Source: a beta proteobacterium AAP51 (GTDB taxonomy: Bacteria > Pseudomonadota > Gammaproteobacteria > Burkholderiales > Burkholderiaceae_C). Taken from it: a stretch of DNA of 54,170 bases. This document shows positions 32,742 through 41,781 of the stretch, piece after piece. The stretch is from NCBI GenBank assembly GCA_001295905.1, contig LJHT01000111.1, positions 1 through 54,170 of the forward strand. The letters are read 5' to 3'. Below the pieces are notes generated by a model, which saw nothing but the letters and a program-made list of their open reading frames with translations, searched no databases and had not been told where the DNA came from. The stretch's first letter is position 1, and each line of letters starts with the position of its first letter. The translations under genes and the position numbers were made by a program.

Positions 32742-33563
32742 TCAGACTGCCGGCGTGAACAGGGCCGTCGCCTGGGCCTGCGCCTGGGCGGCGCTCAGCC
32801 AGCCGTGGCGGCGGCCGAAATCCAGCGTCACCAGCGCGGCGTCCACCGTCATGGCGCCGCGGGCGGCCAGCGCCAGCGCCTCGGCCACGGGCAGCAGGTG
32901 GAAGCCGGCCACCTCGCCGTCCTGGTTCTGCGGTTGCAGGCCGGGCGGCAGGGCCAGGTCGAAGGCGTGCAGGTCTTCGAGCTGGCGCCCTTCGGGCACG
33001 TCGCGGTGCAGGCGCAGCACACCCGCTGCCTGAGCGCTGGCCAGCAGCGCCGGGTCGAGGCCGGCTTCTTCCCAGCCTTCGCGCTGCAGGGCCTGCCAGG
33101 GTGTCTGGCCCGCGGGCACACCGCCACCGATGAGGTTGTCCAGAAGACCTGGGTCGGTGGCCTTGTCCAGCGCGCGCCTGGCCACCCACAGGTGCGTGGG
33201 CCGGCCATCGGCGCCGGCCACGTAGCCGTTGGCATGGGCGCCCAGCGTCAGCGCGCCCCAGAAGCGCGCCGCCGCGCGTTCCATCGTGGCCAGCACCTCG
33301 AACGTGACGGGGTCGAAGAGCGCGAAGGCTTCGTCGCGCCAGGCCCGCACCAGCCCTTGCGCACGCAGCGTAGCGTGCACCTCGGCCAGCGCGGTGCTGC
33401 GCTCGGCTGCGTACAGCGTGACGCCGTCTTCATGCACCTGCAGGTGCTGCGGCCAGGCGCGCAGCGCGGGCAGGTGCGCCAGCGCCACCGTGCCCACGGC
33501 CCGCCCGCCCACGAAAAACGGCACGCGCGGGGCCGCGGCGGCAGCGGCCGCCGTCGCGTTCAC
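32742..33563 (-). CDS. Nudix hydrolase with DUF4743 N-terminal domain
   Basis: A 273-aa protein from GTG 33563, which overlaps the oxidoreductase stop by 4 nt (GTGA). The N-terminal half (VPFFVGGRAVGTVALAHLPAL, then RDEAFALFDPVTFEVLATMERAAARFWG) fits DUF4743. The C-terminal half has the Nudix box, GGVPAGQTPWQALQREGWEEAGL. The first Glu of the consensus (GX5E) is Gln, while the catalytic REXXEE part is intact. Related eukaryotic and bacterial enzymes hydrolyse damaged thiamine pyrophosphate or related diphosphates. Its coupling to a thiamine-pyrophosphate enzyme upstream makes a house-cleaning role plausible, though inferred. Confidence 0.88.
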   Translation of the reverse strand: MNATAAAAAAAPRVPFFVGGRAVGTVALAHLPALRAWPQHLQVHEDGVTLYAAERSTALAEVHATLRAQGLVRAWRDEAFALFDPVTFEVLATMERAAARFWGALTLGAHANGYVAGADGRPTHLWVARRALDKATDPGLLDNLIGGGVPAGQTPWQALQREGWEEAGLDPALLASAQAAGVLRLHRDVPEGRQLEDLHAFDLALPPGLQPQNQDGEVAGFHLLPVAEALALAARGAMTVDAALVTLDFGRRHGWLSAAQAQAQATALFTPAV

Positions 33564-36500
33564 GCCGCCTTCTGCAGCCCGCCAGCGCGCCAGCGCTGCA
33601 TCAGGCCTTCCCACTTGGGCCGCGCGGCCGCCAGGTGGCGGGCCTTCACGTGCCCGTAGCCGCGGATGTCTTCGGGGATGCGCGCAATCTCCACCGCCAG
33701 CGCGCGGTTGCCGGCGTTCAGCGTCTTCAGCAGTTCTTCGATGCAGAAGCGGTATTCGGTGATCAGCGCGCGTTCCATGCGCCGTTCTTCGGTGCGGCCG
33801 AAGACATCCAGCGCGCCGCCGCGCAAGCCCTTCATCTTCGCCAGCAGGCCGAAGGCGCTGCGCATCCAGGGGCCGAAAGCCTGCTTCACGGGACGGCCCT
33901 GCGCATCGGTCTTGCCCAGCAGCGGCGGGGCCAGGTGGTGCACGAGCTTGTAGTCGCCCTCGAACATCTCGGCCACCTTGGTGGTGAAGGTCGGGTCGGT
34001 GTGCAGGCGGGCGACCTCGTACTCGTCCTTGTAGGCCATCAGCTTGAAGAGGTAGCGCGCCACGGCTTCGCTCAGCGCGGTGCCGCCCCCGTTCGCCGAA
34101 AGAGGAGCCTCGGCCGCGCGCACCTTCTCGACGAAGGCACGGTACTGCTCGGCGTAGGCCGCGTCCTGGTAGCCGGTGAGAAAGTCCACGCGCGTCTTCA
34201 GCATCTCGTCCAGGCCCGGCTTCTTCACGAACTGGATGACCTGCTGCGCCTTGAACAGCGCCTGCACGGCCGCCAGGTCGTGCGCGCAGCGCCGGCCCCA
34301 TTCGAAGGCGGCCTTGTTGTTGTCGATCTGCACGCCGTTCAGCTCGATGGCACGCATCAGCGCGGCATGGCTCAGCGGAATGCGGCCCTGCTGCCAGGCG
34401 TAACCCAGCATCAGCGGGTTGGTGTAGATGCTGTCGCCCAGCACCTGCACGGCCACTGTTTCCGCGTCGAAGGCGCCCACCAGCGCGTCGCCCACGCTGG
34501 CGCGCACGGCGGCTTCGCAGGCGCCGCCCGGGAACTGCCAGTCGGCGTTCTTCACGAAGCTGGCCGTGGGCGTGCCGTGCGTGTTCAGCGCCACGAAGGT
34601 GCGGCCCTGCTGCATCACCGTGAGCGTGTACTTGGCCGCGCCGACGATGCTGTCGCAGGCGATGACGAGGTCGGCCTTGGCGGTGTCGACCTTGGTGGTG
34701 AAGATGGCGTCGGGCCGGTTGGCGATCTGGATGTGGCTCCAGGTGGCACCGCCCTTCTGCGCCAGGCCGCCGGCGTCTTGCGTGACCACGCCCTTGCCTT
34801 CCAGGTGCGCGGCCATGCCCAGCAGGCTGCCGATGGTGATGACGCCCGTGCCGCCCACACCGCCCACGACGATGCCCCAGGCCGTTTCGGCCAATGGCAG
34901 CGCGGGTTCGGGCAGCGGCGGCAGTGCGCTGAGGTCGCCCTTCTTCTCTTTCTTGGCCTTCTTCAGCTGCCCGCCTTCCACCGTGACGAAGCTCGGGCAG
35001 AAGCCCTTCACGCAGGAGAAGTCCTTGTTGCAGCTGTTCTGGTTGATGCGGCGCTTGCGGCCGAACTCGGTTTCCAGCGGCTCCACGCTCAGGCAGTTGC
35101 TCTGCACGCTGCAGTCGCCACAGCCTTCGCACACCAGTTCGTTGATGACCACGCGCTTGTCGGGCTCGGCCAGCTTGCCGCGCTTGCGGCGGCGGCGCTT
35201 TTCGGTGGCACAGGTCTGGTCGTAGATGATGGCCGTGGTGCCCGGGATCTCGCGGAACTGGCGCTGGAGGTGGTCGAGCTCGTCGCGGTGGTGCACGGTG
35301 ACGCCGGCCTCCAGCGCCACGCCGCTGTACTTGCCGGGCTCGTCGGTGACGATCACCAGCTTCTTCACGCCTTCGCTGAGCAGGCTTTTGTGGATCTGGA
35401 TGACGCTGTGCCCTTCGGGGCGCTCGCCCACGGTCTGGCCGCCGGTCATCGCCACGGCGTCGTTGTAGAGCACCTTGTAGGTGATGTTCACGCCGCTGGC
35501 GATGCTTTGCCGGATGGCCAGGATGCCGCTGTGGAAGTAGGTGCCATCGCCCAGGTTGGCGAACACGTGCGCGTCGCTGCTGAACGGGGCCTGGCCGGTC
35601 CACGCCACGCCTTCGCCGCCCATCTGGCTGAAGGTTTCGGTGCTGCGGTCCATCCAGGTGGCCATGTAGTGGCAGCCGATGCCGGCCAGCGCGCGTGAGC
35701 CTTCGGGCACGCGCGTGCTGGTGTTGTGCGGGCAGCCGCTGCAGAACCAGGGCGCGCGGTCGCCGGTGTCGACCTTCATCGCGGCCAGCTGCGTTTCGCG
35801 CGCGGCAATGACGGCCAGGCGCTCGTCCATGCGCGCGGCGATGTCTGCGCTGATGCCCAGCTTCTTCAGCCGCTTGGCGATGGCCTTGGCGATGATGGCT
35901 GGCGTGAGGTCGGCCTTGGCGCGCAGCAGCCAGTTGTCGCTGGGGTTGGGGCGGCTCCATTCGCCGCCATCCGTGTCGCCCTCGGGTTCGTCGAACTTGC
36001 CCAGCACATTGGGCCGCACGTCGGGGCGCCAGTTGTAGAGCTCTTCCTTGAGCTGGTATTCGATGACCTGGCGCTTTTCCTCCACCACCAGGATTTCCTG
36101 CAGCCCGGTGGCGAAGTCGCGCGTGATGCTGGCTTCCAGCGGCCACACCACGTTCACCTTGTGCAGGCGCAGGCCGATGGCCTGGCAGGTGGCCTCGTCC
36201 AGGCCCAGGTCGGCCAGGGCCTGGCGCGTGTCGTTGAAGGCCTTGCCGCTGGCGATGACGCCGAAGCGGTCGTGCGCGGTGGCGATGACGTTGTGGTTCA
36301 GCTTGTTGGCGCGCACATAGGCCAGGGCTGCGTACCACTTGTAGTCCATCAGCCGCGCTTCCTGCTCCAGCGGGGCGTCGGGCCAGCGCACGTGCAGGCC
36401 GCCGGGCGGCATGACGAAATCTTCGGGCAGCACGATCTTCACGCGCTCGGGGTCGACCACCACCGAAGACGAGCTCTCCACCACCTCCTGGATGGTCTTC

Positions 36501-37129
36501 ATGCCGCTCCACACGCCACTGAAGCGGCTCATGGCGATGGCGTGCAGGCCCATGTCGAGGATGCCCTGCACGTCAGACGGGAAGAACACCGGCAGGCCGC
36601 AGGCCTTGAAAATGTGGTCGCTCTGGTGGGCGGCGGTGCTGCTCTTGCTGACGTGGTCGTCGCCAGCGATGGCGATCACGCCGCCGTGCTTGGAGGTGCC
36701 GGCCATGTTGGCGTGCTTGAACACGTCGCTGCAGCGGTCCACGCCCGGACCCTTGCCGTACCAGATGCCGAAGACGCCGTCGTACTTCTTGCTCTGCGGC
36801 CACAGGTCGAGCTGCTGCGTGCCCCACACGGCGGTGGCGCCCAGCTCTTCGTTCACGCCCGGCTGGAAGACGATGTGGTTTTGCGCCAGGTGCTTCTTTG
36901 CCGCCCACAGGGCCTGGTCATAGCCGCCCAGCGGGCTGCCGCGGTAGCCGCTGATGAAGCCGGCTGTGTTCAGGCCGGCCTGCTGGTCGCGCGTGCGCTG
37001 CAGCATGGGCAGGCGCACCAGGGCTTGCACGCCGCTCATGAAGGCGCGGCCGCTGGCTAGGCTGTACTTGTCTTCCAGCGTGACGGTTTCCAGCGCCTTG
37101 CGGATGTGCTCGGGCAAAGGGGCATTCAT
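33560..37129 (-). CDS. fused indolepyruvate/2-oxoacid:ferredoxin oxidoreductase
   Basis: An 1189-aa enzyme from ATG 37129 (AAGGAG 9 nt upstream). It converts arylpyruvates (indolepyruvate, phenylpyruvate) or other 2-oxoacids to acyl-CoA with ferredoxin as acceptor. Visible parts are an N-terminal oxidoreductase alpha-like region (FISGYRGSPLGGYDQALW) and a TPP-binding region (WFCSGCPHNTSTRV, then GGEGVAWTGQAPF). A ferredoxin-like Cys motif follows (CEGCGDCSVQSNCLSVEP), then a gamma-type domain (GVGGTGVITIGSLLGMAAH). The remaining C-terminal part is a DUF6537-like region. The single-chain form is typical of Beta- and Alphaproteobacteria. It is co-transcribed with the Nudix gene and divergent from an Lrp-type regulator that may control it. 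Confidence 0.92.
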   Translation of the reverse strand: MNAPLPEHIRKALETVTLEDKYSLASGRAFMSGVQALVRLPMLQRTRDQQAGLNTAGFISGYRGSPLGGYDQALWAAKKHLAQNHIVFQPGVNEELGATAVWGTQQLDLWPQSKKYDGVFGIWYGKGPGVDRCSDVFKHANMAGTSKHGGVIAIAGDDHVSKSSTAAHQSDHIFKACGLPVFFPSDVQGILDMGLHAIAMSRFSGVWSGMKTIQEVVESSSSVVVDPERVKIVLPEDFVMPPGGLHVRWPDAPLEQEARLMDYKWYAALAYVRANKLNHNVIATAHDRFGVIASGKAFNDTRQALADLGLDEATCQAIGLRLHKVNVVWPLEASITRDFATGLQEILVVEEKRQVIEYQLKEELYNWRPDVRPNVLGKFDEPEGDTDGGEWSRPNPSDNWLLRAKADLTPAIIAKAIAKRLKKLGISADIAARMDERLAVIAARETQLAAMKVDTGDRAPWFCSGCPHNTSTRVPEGSRALAGIGCHYMATWMDRSTETFSQMGGEGVAWTGQAPFSSDAHVFANLGDGTYFHSGILAIRQSIASGVNITYKVLYNDAVAMTGGQTVGERPEGHSVIQIHKSLLSEGVKKLVIVTDEPGKYSGVALEAGVTVHHRDELDHLQRQFREIPGTTAIIYDQTCATEKRRRRKRGKLAEPDKRVVINELVCEGCGDCSVQSNCLSVEPLETEFGRKRRINQNSCNKDFSCVKGFCPSFVTVEGGQLKKAKKEKKGDLSALPPLPEPALPLAETAWGIVVGGVGGTGVITIGSLLGMAAHLEGKGVVTQDAGGLAQKGGATWSHIQIANRPDAIFTTKVDTAKADLVIACDSIVGAAKYTLTVMQQGRTFVALNTHGTPTASFVKNADWQFPGGACEAAVRASVGDALVGAFDAETVAVQVLGDSIYTNPLMLGYAWQQGRIPLSHAALMRAIELNGVQIDNNKAAFEWGRRCAHDLAAVQALFKAQQVIQFVKKPGLDEMLKTRVDFLTGYQDAAYAEQYRAFVEKVRAAEAPLSANGGGTALSEAVARYLFKLMAYKDEYEVARLHTDPTFTTKVAEMFEGDYKLVHHLAPPLLGKTDAQGRPVKQAFGPWMRSAFGLLAKMKGLRGGALDVFGRTEERRMERALITEYRFCIEELLKTLNAGNRALAVEIARIPEDIRGYGHVKARHLAAARPKWEGLMQRWRAGGLQKAA

Positions 37130-37277
37130 GCGGCGGGGCTCCTTGGGGGCAGGGGGTGCGGCGGCGGCTGCCAAGACGGCCCGCAAGACGCGTGCCGCAG
37201 TGTAGGGAAAGCGGCCCGGCAAGTCTTTTCTTTTGATGCCCGCTCAGGCATGCTTCAAGAAAGGATGTTGCTCGAAC

Positions 37278-37871
37278 ATGGCCAGCAAAAAGCAAATCGC
37301 GCCCATCCGCGCGAAACCAGGGAAAACCTCCATCGCGCCCGAACCCGCCGCCGAATCGGCGCAGGCCGAAGCAGGGGGCCCCACTGCAGCCCACGCGCTG
37401 GACCGTTACGACGTGGCCATCCTGCGCGAGCTGCAGGCCGAGGCCCGCCTGTCCAACACCGAACTCGCACAGCGCATCGGCCTGAGTGCCGCGCCCACCT
37501 GGCGGCGCGTGAAGTGGCTGGAAGAGCAGGGCTACATCACCGGCTACCGGGCAGAGATCGACCGCCGCAAGATCGGCTTGGGCGTGTTGGCCTTCGTGCG
37601 CGTGGACGCAGAGCGCCACAACGCGCAGGCCACGCAGGCGCTGGAAGCCGCCATCCGCCAGCTGCCCGAGGTGGTGGCCTGCCACTACATCAGCGGCACC
37701 GGCACCTTCGAGCTGCACGTGATGGCCACCGACCTCGACGCCTTCTCGCGCTGGGCCATGCAGACGCTGTTCAAGCTGCCGCACGTGAAAGACCTGCAAA
37801 CCAGCTTCAGCCTGGGCGAGGTGAAGGCCGGCGCCGCGCTGCCGCTGGGGCACCTCGAGCGGCCGCGTTGA
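37278..37871 (+). CDS. Lrp/AsnC family transcriptional regulator
   Basis: A 197-aa Lrp-type regulator from ATG 37278 with AGGA upstream at wide spacing; an ATG 15 codons earlier is possible. An N-terminal basic, Ala/Pro-rich extension of about 38 residues precedes the helix-turn-helix (DRYDVAILRELQAEARLSNTELAQRIGLSAAPTWRRVKWLEEQGYI) and the RAM effector domain (LGVLAFVRVDAERHN, then VVACHYISGTGTFELHVMATDLDAFSRWAMQTLF). Divergent from the arylpyruvate oxidoreductase by about 150 nt, it is likely the amino-acid-responsive regulator of that operon (inference). Confidence 0.9.
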   Translation: MASKKQIAPIRAKPGKTSIAPEPAAESAQAEAGGPTAAHALDRYDVAILRELQAEARLSNTELAQRIGLSAAPTWRRVKWLEEQGYITGYRAEIDRRKIGLGVLAFVRVDAERHNAQATQALEAAIRQLPEVVACHYISGTGTFELHVMATDLDAFSRWAMQTLFKLPHVKDLQTSFSLGEVKAGAALPLGHLERPR

Positions 37872-37985
37872 AAGGCAGCGGCACGCACCCGGCGGGCGGG
37901 CCCGAGTGCGCTACCCTCGCTGTTTACATTCCGTAGCGCCTGCGCCCCCACCCTTGCCTGCGAACCGCCCCGCGAACGCTCTCCC

Positions 37986-39083
37986 ATGAGCCGCCTGCTC
38001 GACCTGCTGCTCAGCACCGACCCCGTGCAACGCACGCGCCTGGCGCAGGCGGGCCTGGCCCTGCTGATGCTGGGCGCCGGCGTGGCCGCCATGCACTACT
38101 TCGTGTGGGCGGGCGTGGCACCGCTGCAGCCGGTGCTGTGGTGGTCGGGGGTCACCCTCGGCGGCATGGGGCTGTTCTTCGGGCTCATCCGCAGCGGCTG
38201 GTCGCGCCGCTGCGCCGAGCCTTCGCTCACGGTGTCGCAGATGGTGTTTGCGCTGACCAGCGGCGCCGTGGCCTACACGCTGCTGGGGGAAGGCCGCGGC
38301 GCGGTGTTCCCGATGGTGATGGTGGTGATGATGTTCGGCATGTTCATCGCTTCGCCGCGCCAGGTGCGCTGGGTCAGCGCCTATGCCGTGCTGCTGTTCG
38401 GTGCGGCCATGGCGCTGATGGCGGTGATGCAGCCCGCCGTGTATGCATGGCGCATCGAACTGGGGCATTTCCTGCTGGTGGCGACGATGATGCCCGGCGT
38501 TTCCTTGCTGGCCGCGCGGCTGGCCCGCCTGCGCCAGCGCGCCCGTCAGCAGCGCGCCGAGCTGGCCCAGGCCCTGGCGCGCCTGCGCGAGAACACGACG
38601 CGCGATGAACTCACCGGCCTCATCAACCGCCGCCACATGCAGGAGCTGATGGCGCAGGAACACCAGCGCTGCATCCGCAGCGGCCAGAGCTTCTGCCTGG
38701 CGGTGCTGGACATCGACGGCTTCAAGCCCGTGAATGCCAGCCACGGTTATGCGGTGGGCGACGCGGTGATGCGCGCCATCGCCCAGGAAGCGCTGCGCCA
38801 CGTGCGCGTCTCGGACGCGCTGTCGCGCTGGGAAAGCGACGACTTCGTGCTGATGCTGGGCGACACCCGCGCCGCGCTGGCGCGCGGGGGCCTGGAGCGC
38901 CTGCGCCAGAAGGTGGGTGCGTTGCGCATCCTGCATGGCGCGGTGGCTGTGGAGGTGACCCTCTCTTGCGGCCTGGCCGAGCACCACGCTGGCGAAGCCG
39001 TCGACCAGACCCTGGGCCGCGCCTACCGCGCCCTGCAAGAGGCCAAGGCGCAAGGCCGCGACCGCATCGCCGTGGCCCCCTGA
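37986..39083 (+). CDS. membrane protein with degenerate GGDEF domain
   Basis: A 365-aa protein with about six membrane helices (residues 20-180; AGLALLMLGAGVAAMHYFVW, AVFPMVMVVMMFGMFIAS, YAVLLFGAAMALMAVM). A coiled linker (LRQRARQQRAELAQALARLRE) leads into a GGDEF-family domain (RDELTGLINRRHM, LAVLDIDGFKPVN, GDAVMRAIAQEALR). The active-site loop reads RWESDDF where active enzymes have G-G-(D/E)-E-F, so the two Gly that hold GTP are Glu and Ser. It is probably inactive as a diguanylate cyclase or strongly altered; it may bind a nucleotide or protein instead. ATG 37986 is only weakly preceded by a ribosome site. Confidence 0.85.
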   Translation: MSRLLDLLLSTDPVQRTRLAQAGLALLMLGAGVAAMHYFVWAGVAPLQPVLWWSGVTLGGMGLFFGLIRSGWSRRCAEPSLTVSQMVFALTSGAVAYTLLGEGRGAVFPMVMVVMMFGMFIASPRQVRWVSAYAVLLFGAAMALMAVMQPAVYAWRIELGHFLLVATMMPGVSLLAARLARLRQRARQQRAELAQALARLRENTTRDELTGLINRRHMQELMAQEHQRCIRSGQSFCLAVLDIDGFKPVNASHGYAVGDAVMRAIAQEALRHVRVSDALSRWESDDFVLMLGDTRAALARGGLERLRQKVGALRILHGAVAVEVTLSCGLAEHHAGEAVDQTLGRAYRALQEAKAQGRDRIAVAP

Positions 39084-39103
39084 AACCCGCACCCTCAAGC
39101 TTT

Positions 39104-39271
39104 ATGTGGCTGTTGATCCTGGAAGCGCTGCTGGCGCTCTCGCTCCTGCTGTTCGCCGTGTGGTGGACGATGTTCTCGGGCCGGCGGCGCGAAGAGCCCG
39201 CTGAAGAAGAAGCGAAGGCCGAGGAAACCCGGCGCGAAGAGGCCGGGCAGAGCGAGCCGCCGCCGCGCTGA
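39104..39271 (+). CDS. 55-aa single-helix membrane peptide, hypothetical
   Basis: Starts 20 nt after the degenerate GGDEF gene. Residues 1-24 are one membrane helix (LLILEALLALSLLLFAVWW), followed by a short basic patch (SGRRREEP) and an acidic, charged tail (EEEAKAEETRREE). Composition fits a small regulatory or assembly factor. No homologue can be named from sequence. Translation is likely coupled to the preceding gene. Confidence 0.55.
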   Translation: MWLLILEALLALSLLLFAVWWTMFSGRRREEPAEEEAKAEETRREEAGQSEPPPR

Positions 39272-39292
39272 CGCGCCCCTTTGAAGCGCGTC
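39270..39292. repeat. hairpin between convergent genes
   Basis: GACGCGC (39270-39276) pairs with GCGCGTC (39286-39292), 9-nt loop, in the 35-nt gap between the small peptide and the recombinase-family gene. It could be a bidirectional terminator, but neither strand has a T-tract of any length. Confidence 0.4.
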
Positions 39293-39306
39293 TGCCTGGG
39301 CCGGCT

Positions 39307-41334
39307 TCAGGCCCCCTTGCGGGGCGGCAGCACGAAGCTGAGCGGCTGGCTGCGCAGCCGCCGCCCCAGGGCCTTGCCGATGCGGCGGCGGTCCTGCAGC
39401 TTCACCCCGCGCGAGCGCAGCGCCACCCGGAAGGCCAGCGTGAAGCTCACCGTGAGGTTCAGCACCCCGGTGATGGCGATGCCACCCACGCACCACCAGA
39501 ACACCGGCTGCGCCAGCAGGCCCAGGCCCAGTGCGCCCAGGGCCGCGCCCAGCTGCCCGCTGGCCAGGGTGACGTGGCGCACATCGGCCGGCACGCCGAA
39601 GAAGGCCAGCAGCGCCGGCACCAGCCCCAGCATCAGGCCCAGGCTGATGTTGGCCGCCAGCCCGGAGATGTTCGCGCGCCACCAGCGCGCCCAGCGCTGC
39701 GCGCGCGCAGCGCCCAGGCGCGCCACGATGCGCGGGTTCCAGGCGATGGCGCTGTCCAGCCGGTGCAGCACGAACCAGTTCTCGGCCCAGCCCGCCACCA
39801 GGCTGCTGGCGAACAGCAGCACGCCGGTGAAGGCCGCGAACAGTGCCGTGGGGCCCAGCAGCGTGATGCTGTGCAGCACGTACTGCGCTTCTTTCTCGCC
39901 CACGAGCGGCGCACCGAACAGCGCCTGCGCCAGCCATTGCGTGCCCAGCACCAGCGGGAAACACAAGGCCAGGTTGCCGGCGATGGCGGCGGCCTGCGAG
40001 CGTATGAGCTGCACCACGCGGTCGATGAAGGCTTCGATCTCGCCATCGCTGGCGCTTTCGCCGCGTGGCAGCGAGGCAGCCATGGCCGGCGCCGTCATGG
40101 CCGGCTGCTTGGTGGCCACCGTCCAGTGCAGCAGCATGATGAGCACGAAGCTGGCGGCGTAGTTCACGCCGGCCCAGAAGCCGCCCCAGAAGGCCGTGAG
40201 ACCGATGGCGCCGATGGCGAACTTCAGGAAGGTGGTGCCCGCGATGACGGCGCCGCCCCCGGCAGCGCGGCGCAGCATGTCGCGGTACTCGTCGCGGCTG
40301 CGCGTGATGTAGTGCTGGCCGGTCTCGGCGCTGCGCTCGGCCACCTGGCGCGCCAGCAGCGAGTAGTGGCGCGCGAACAGCGCGCGCACGCCGCGCTGGT
40401 CGCCCAGCACGCGCAGCAGTTCCAGCAGCAGGCGCTGCGCCTCGGGCAGGGGCTCGGGCGCCAGCAGGCAATCCACCAGCTGCTCGATGCGCAAGGTGCG
40501 GCCACGCAGCTGGTCGAGGTCGAAGACGATGTTCACGGAAACGCCGAACTGCTCCAGGTGCGGCATCACGCTGGCGGCCGCGCGGCGGCAGGCGTCGAGC
40601 AGGCTGCGCAGGTAGGTGGCGGCCTTCAGCGCATCGTCGTTGCGGCCTTCCAGCACCGCCTGCCGCAGTTCCGCAGCGGCGTGGGTGAGCTGGCGGAAGG
40701 GCTCTTCCTGCAGCGCCGTGCTGTCCATGCGCTGGCGCAAGGCCGGGGTGTAGCCGGCCGAGTGCACCGCGCTGACCAGGATGGTGATGGCGTTCAGCAG
40801 CACGGCGCGCAGGCCGGCGCTTTCGGCCGGGCCGAACAAGGCGGCGGCGCGCTGCAGCGTGGCCGCGTCCAGCGGCCCCACCCAGGCGGCGTCGGCAGGG
40901 TCGAACAACAGGCGGAAGAGGCTGGCCAGGTCGCTGGTTTCTGGCGTGCCGGGCAGCACGCGCTGCTGCACGCGCGCGAGCAATTCGCTCGCGAAGCTGA
41001 CGCGGGCGCCGAAGCCCAGGTCGGCGAAGAGCGAAGCGGCGTCGATGTCGCGCCAGAACGCCGCCATGAGCGCGCGCACGCGGCCGTGCAGGGCCTCGTT
41101 CTTCTCCACCTGGTTCAGCAGGTGGCGCAGGCGCAGCAGCGGCAGCGGCGTGCGGGCTTCTTCAGGTGCAGCCGGGGTGCCGGGGGTGTTGGGCGCTGGG
41201 GCCACGGCGGCCGGCGGCCGCTGCGCGTGGCGCAGCCATTCGGTCAGCCGCACCAGCCACAGGTGGCGCTCGGCCTGGCCCGCCTTCGGGTCGGCGGCGT
41301 TGATGAGGGCAGTGAGGTCCCAGCTCTGGGCCAT
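39307..41334 (-). CDS. Gcr family ('site-specific recombinase') membrane protein
   Basis: A 675-aa protein of the family annotated as site-specific recombinase (Gcr). The N-terminal half is helical and soluble (RHLWLVRLTEWLRHAQ, FRLLFDPADAAWVGPLDAATLQRAA). The C-terminal half has many membrane segments (FVLIMLLHWTVA, LALCFPLVLGTQWLAQALFG, LLGPTALFAAFTGVLLFASSLVAGW, LGLMLGLVPALLAFFG, VFWWCVGGIAITGVLNL). A recombinase activity is questionable for a protein with this many helices; the name is inherited and I would not infer DNA recombination from it. It follows apaG by 6 nt, which suggests co-transcription. Confidence 0.85.
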   Translation of the reverse strand: MAQSWDLTALINAADPKAGQAERHLWLVRLTEWLRHAQRPPAAVAPAPNTPGTPAAPEEARTPLPLLRLRHLLNQVEKNEALHGRVRALMAAFWRDIDAASLFADLGFGARVSFASELLARVQQRVLPGTPETSDLASLFRLLFDPADAAWVGPLDAATLQRAAALFGPAESAGLRAVLLNAITILVSAVHSAGYTPALRQRMDSTALQEEPFRQLTHAAAELRQAVLEGRNDDALKAATYLRSLLDACRRAAASVMPHLEQFGVSVNIVFDLDQLRGRTLRIEQLVDCLLAPEPLPEAQRLLLELLRVLGDQRGVRALFARHYSLLARQVAERSAETGQHYITRSRDEYRDMLRRAAGGGAVIAGTTFLKFAIGAIGLTAFWGGFWAGVNYAASFVLIMLLHWTVATKQPAMTAPAMAASLPRGESASDGEIEAFIDRVVQLIRSQAAAIAGNLALCFPLVLGTQWLAQALFGAPLVGEKEAQYVLHSITLLGPTALFAAFTGVLLFASSLVAGWAENWFVLHRLDSAIAWNPRIVARLGAARAQRWARWWRANISGLAANISLGLMLGLVPALLAFFGVPADVRHVTLASGQLGAALGALGLGLLAQPVFWWCVGGIAITGVLNLTVSFTLAFRVALRSRGVKLQDRRRIGKALGRRLRSQPLSFVLPPRKGA

Positions 41335-41340
41335 TGCGGC

Positions 41341-41715
41341 TCAGTGCAGCGCGCCGGGGTAGACGAGGGCGAACTCGGGCACCTCGGCTTCGAAGGGGTG
41401 AGCGTCTTCCGTCATGCAGAAAAAGGTGCCGCGCATGCTGCCGTGGGCGGTGTCGATGCGCGTCCAGCTGGTGTATTCGAAGTGTTCGCCGGGTTTCAGC
41501 ACCGGCTGCTGGCCCACCACGGCCAAGCCGCGCACGTCTTCGCGGTGGCCTTCGGCATTGGTGACCACCCAGTGCCGCGCCACCAGCTGCGCCGTGATGC
41601 CGCCCGTGTTGCGCACCAGCACCGTGTAGGCGAAGGCGTAGGGGCCTTCAGGCGGTTGCGACTGTTCGGGCAGGTACTGCACGCGCACTTCGCAGGTGAA
41701 CTCGGGCTTGGCCAT
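41341..41715 (-). CDS. apaG: Co2+/Mg2+ efflux-associated protein ApaG
   Basis: A 124-aa ApaG protein with the whole domain: FTCEVRVQYLPEQSQPPEGPYAFAYTVLVRNTGGITAQLVARHWVVTNAEGH, then EDVRGLAVVGQQPVLKPGEHFEYTSW and GSMRGTFFCMTEDAHPFEAEVPEF. It is a small beta-sandwich protein linked to cobalt/magnesium resistance. I used ATG 41715, the conventional start. Divergent from rpe by 66 nt, as in many Burkholderiales. Confidence 0.96.
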   Translation of the reverse strand: MAKPEFTCEVRVQYLPEQSQPPEGPYAFAYTVLVRNTGGITAQLVARHWVVTNAEGHREDVRGLAVVGQQPVLKPGEHFEYTSWTRIDTAHGSMRGTFFCMTEDAHPFEAEVPEFALVYPGALH

Positions 41716-41781
41716 GGCCGGCATTCTAGGAGCCGCCCGCCAGCGACCTCTGCGCGCCCGCTGCGAACCTAAACTGCGGGC

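Noticed and set aside
39307..41334. Calling the Gcr protein a true site-specific recombinase or mobile element
   Set aside because: It has many membrane helices and no integrase or resolvase catalytic motif; no flanking repeats or att-like sites were seen.
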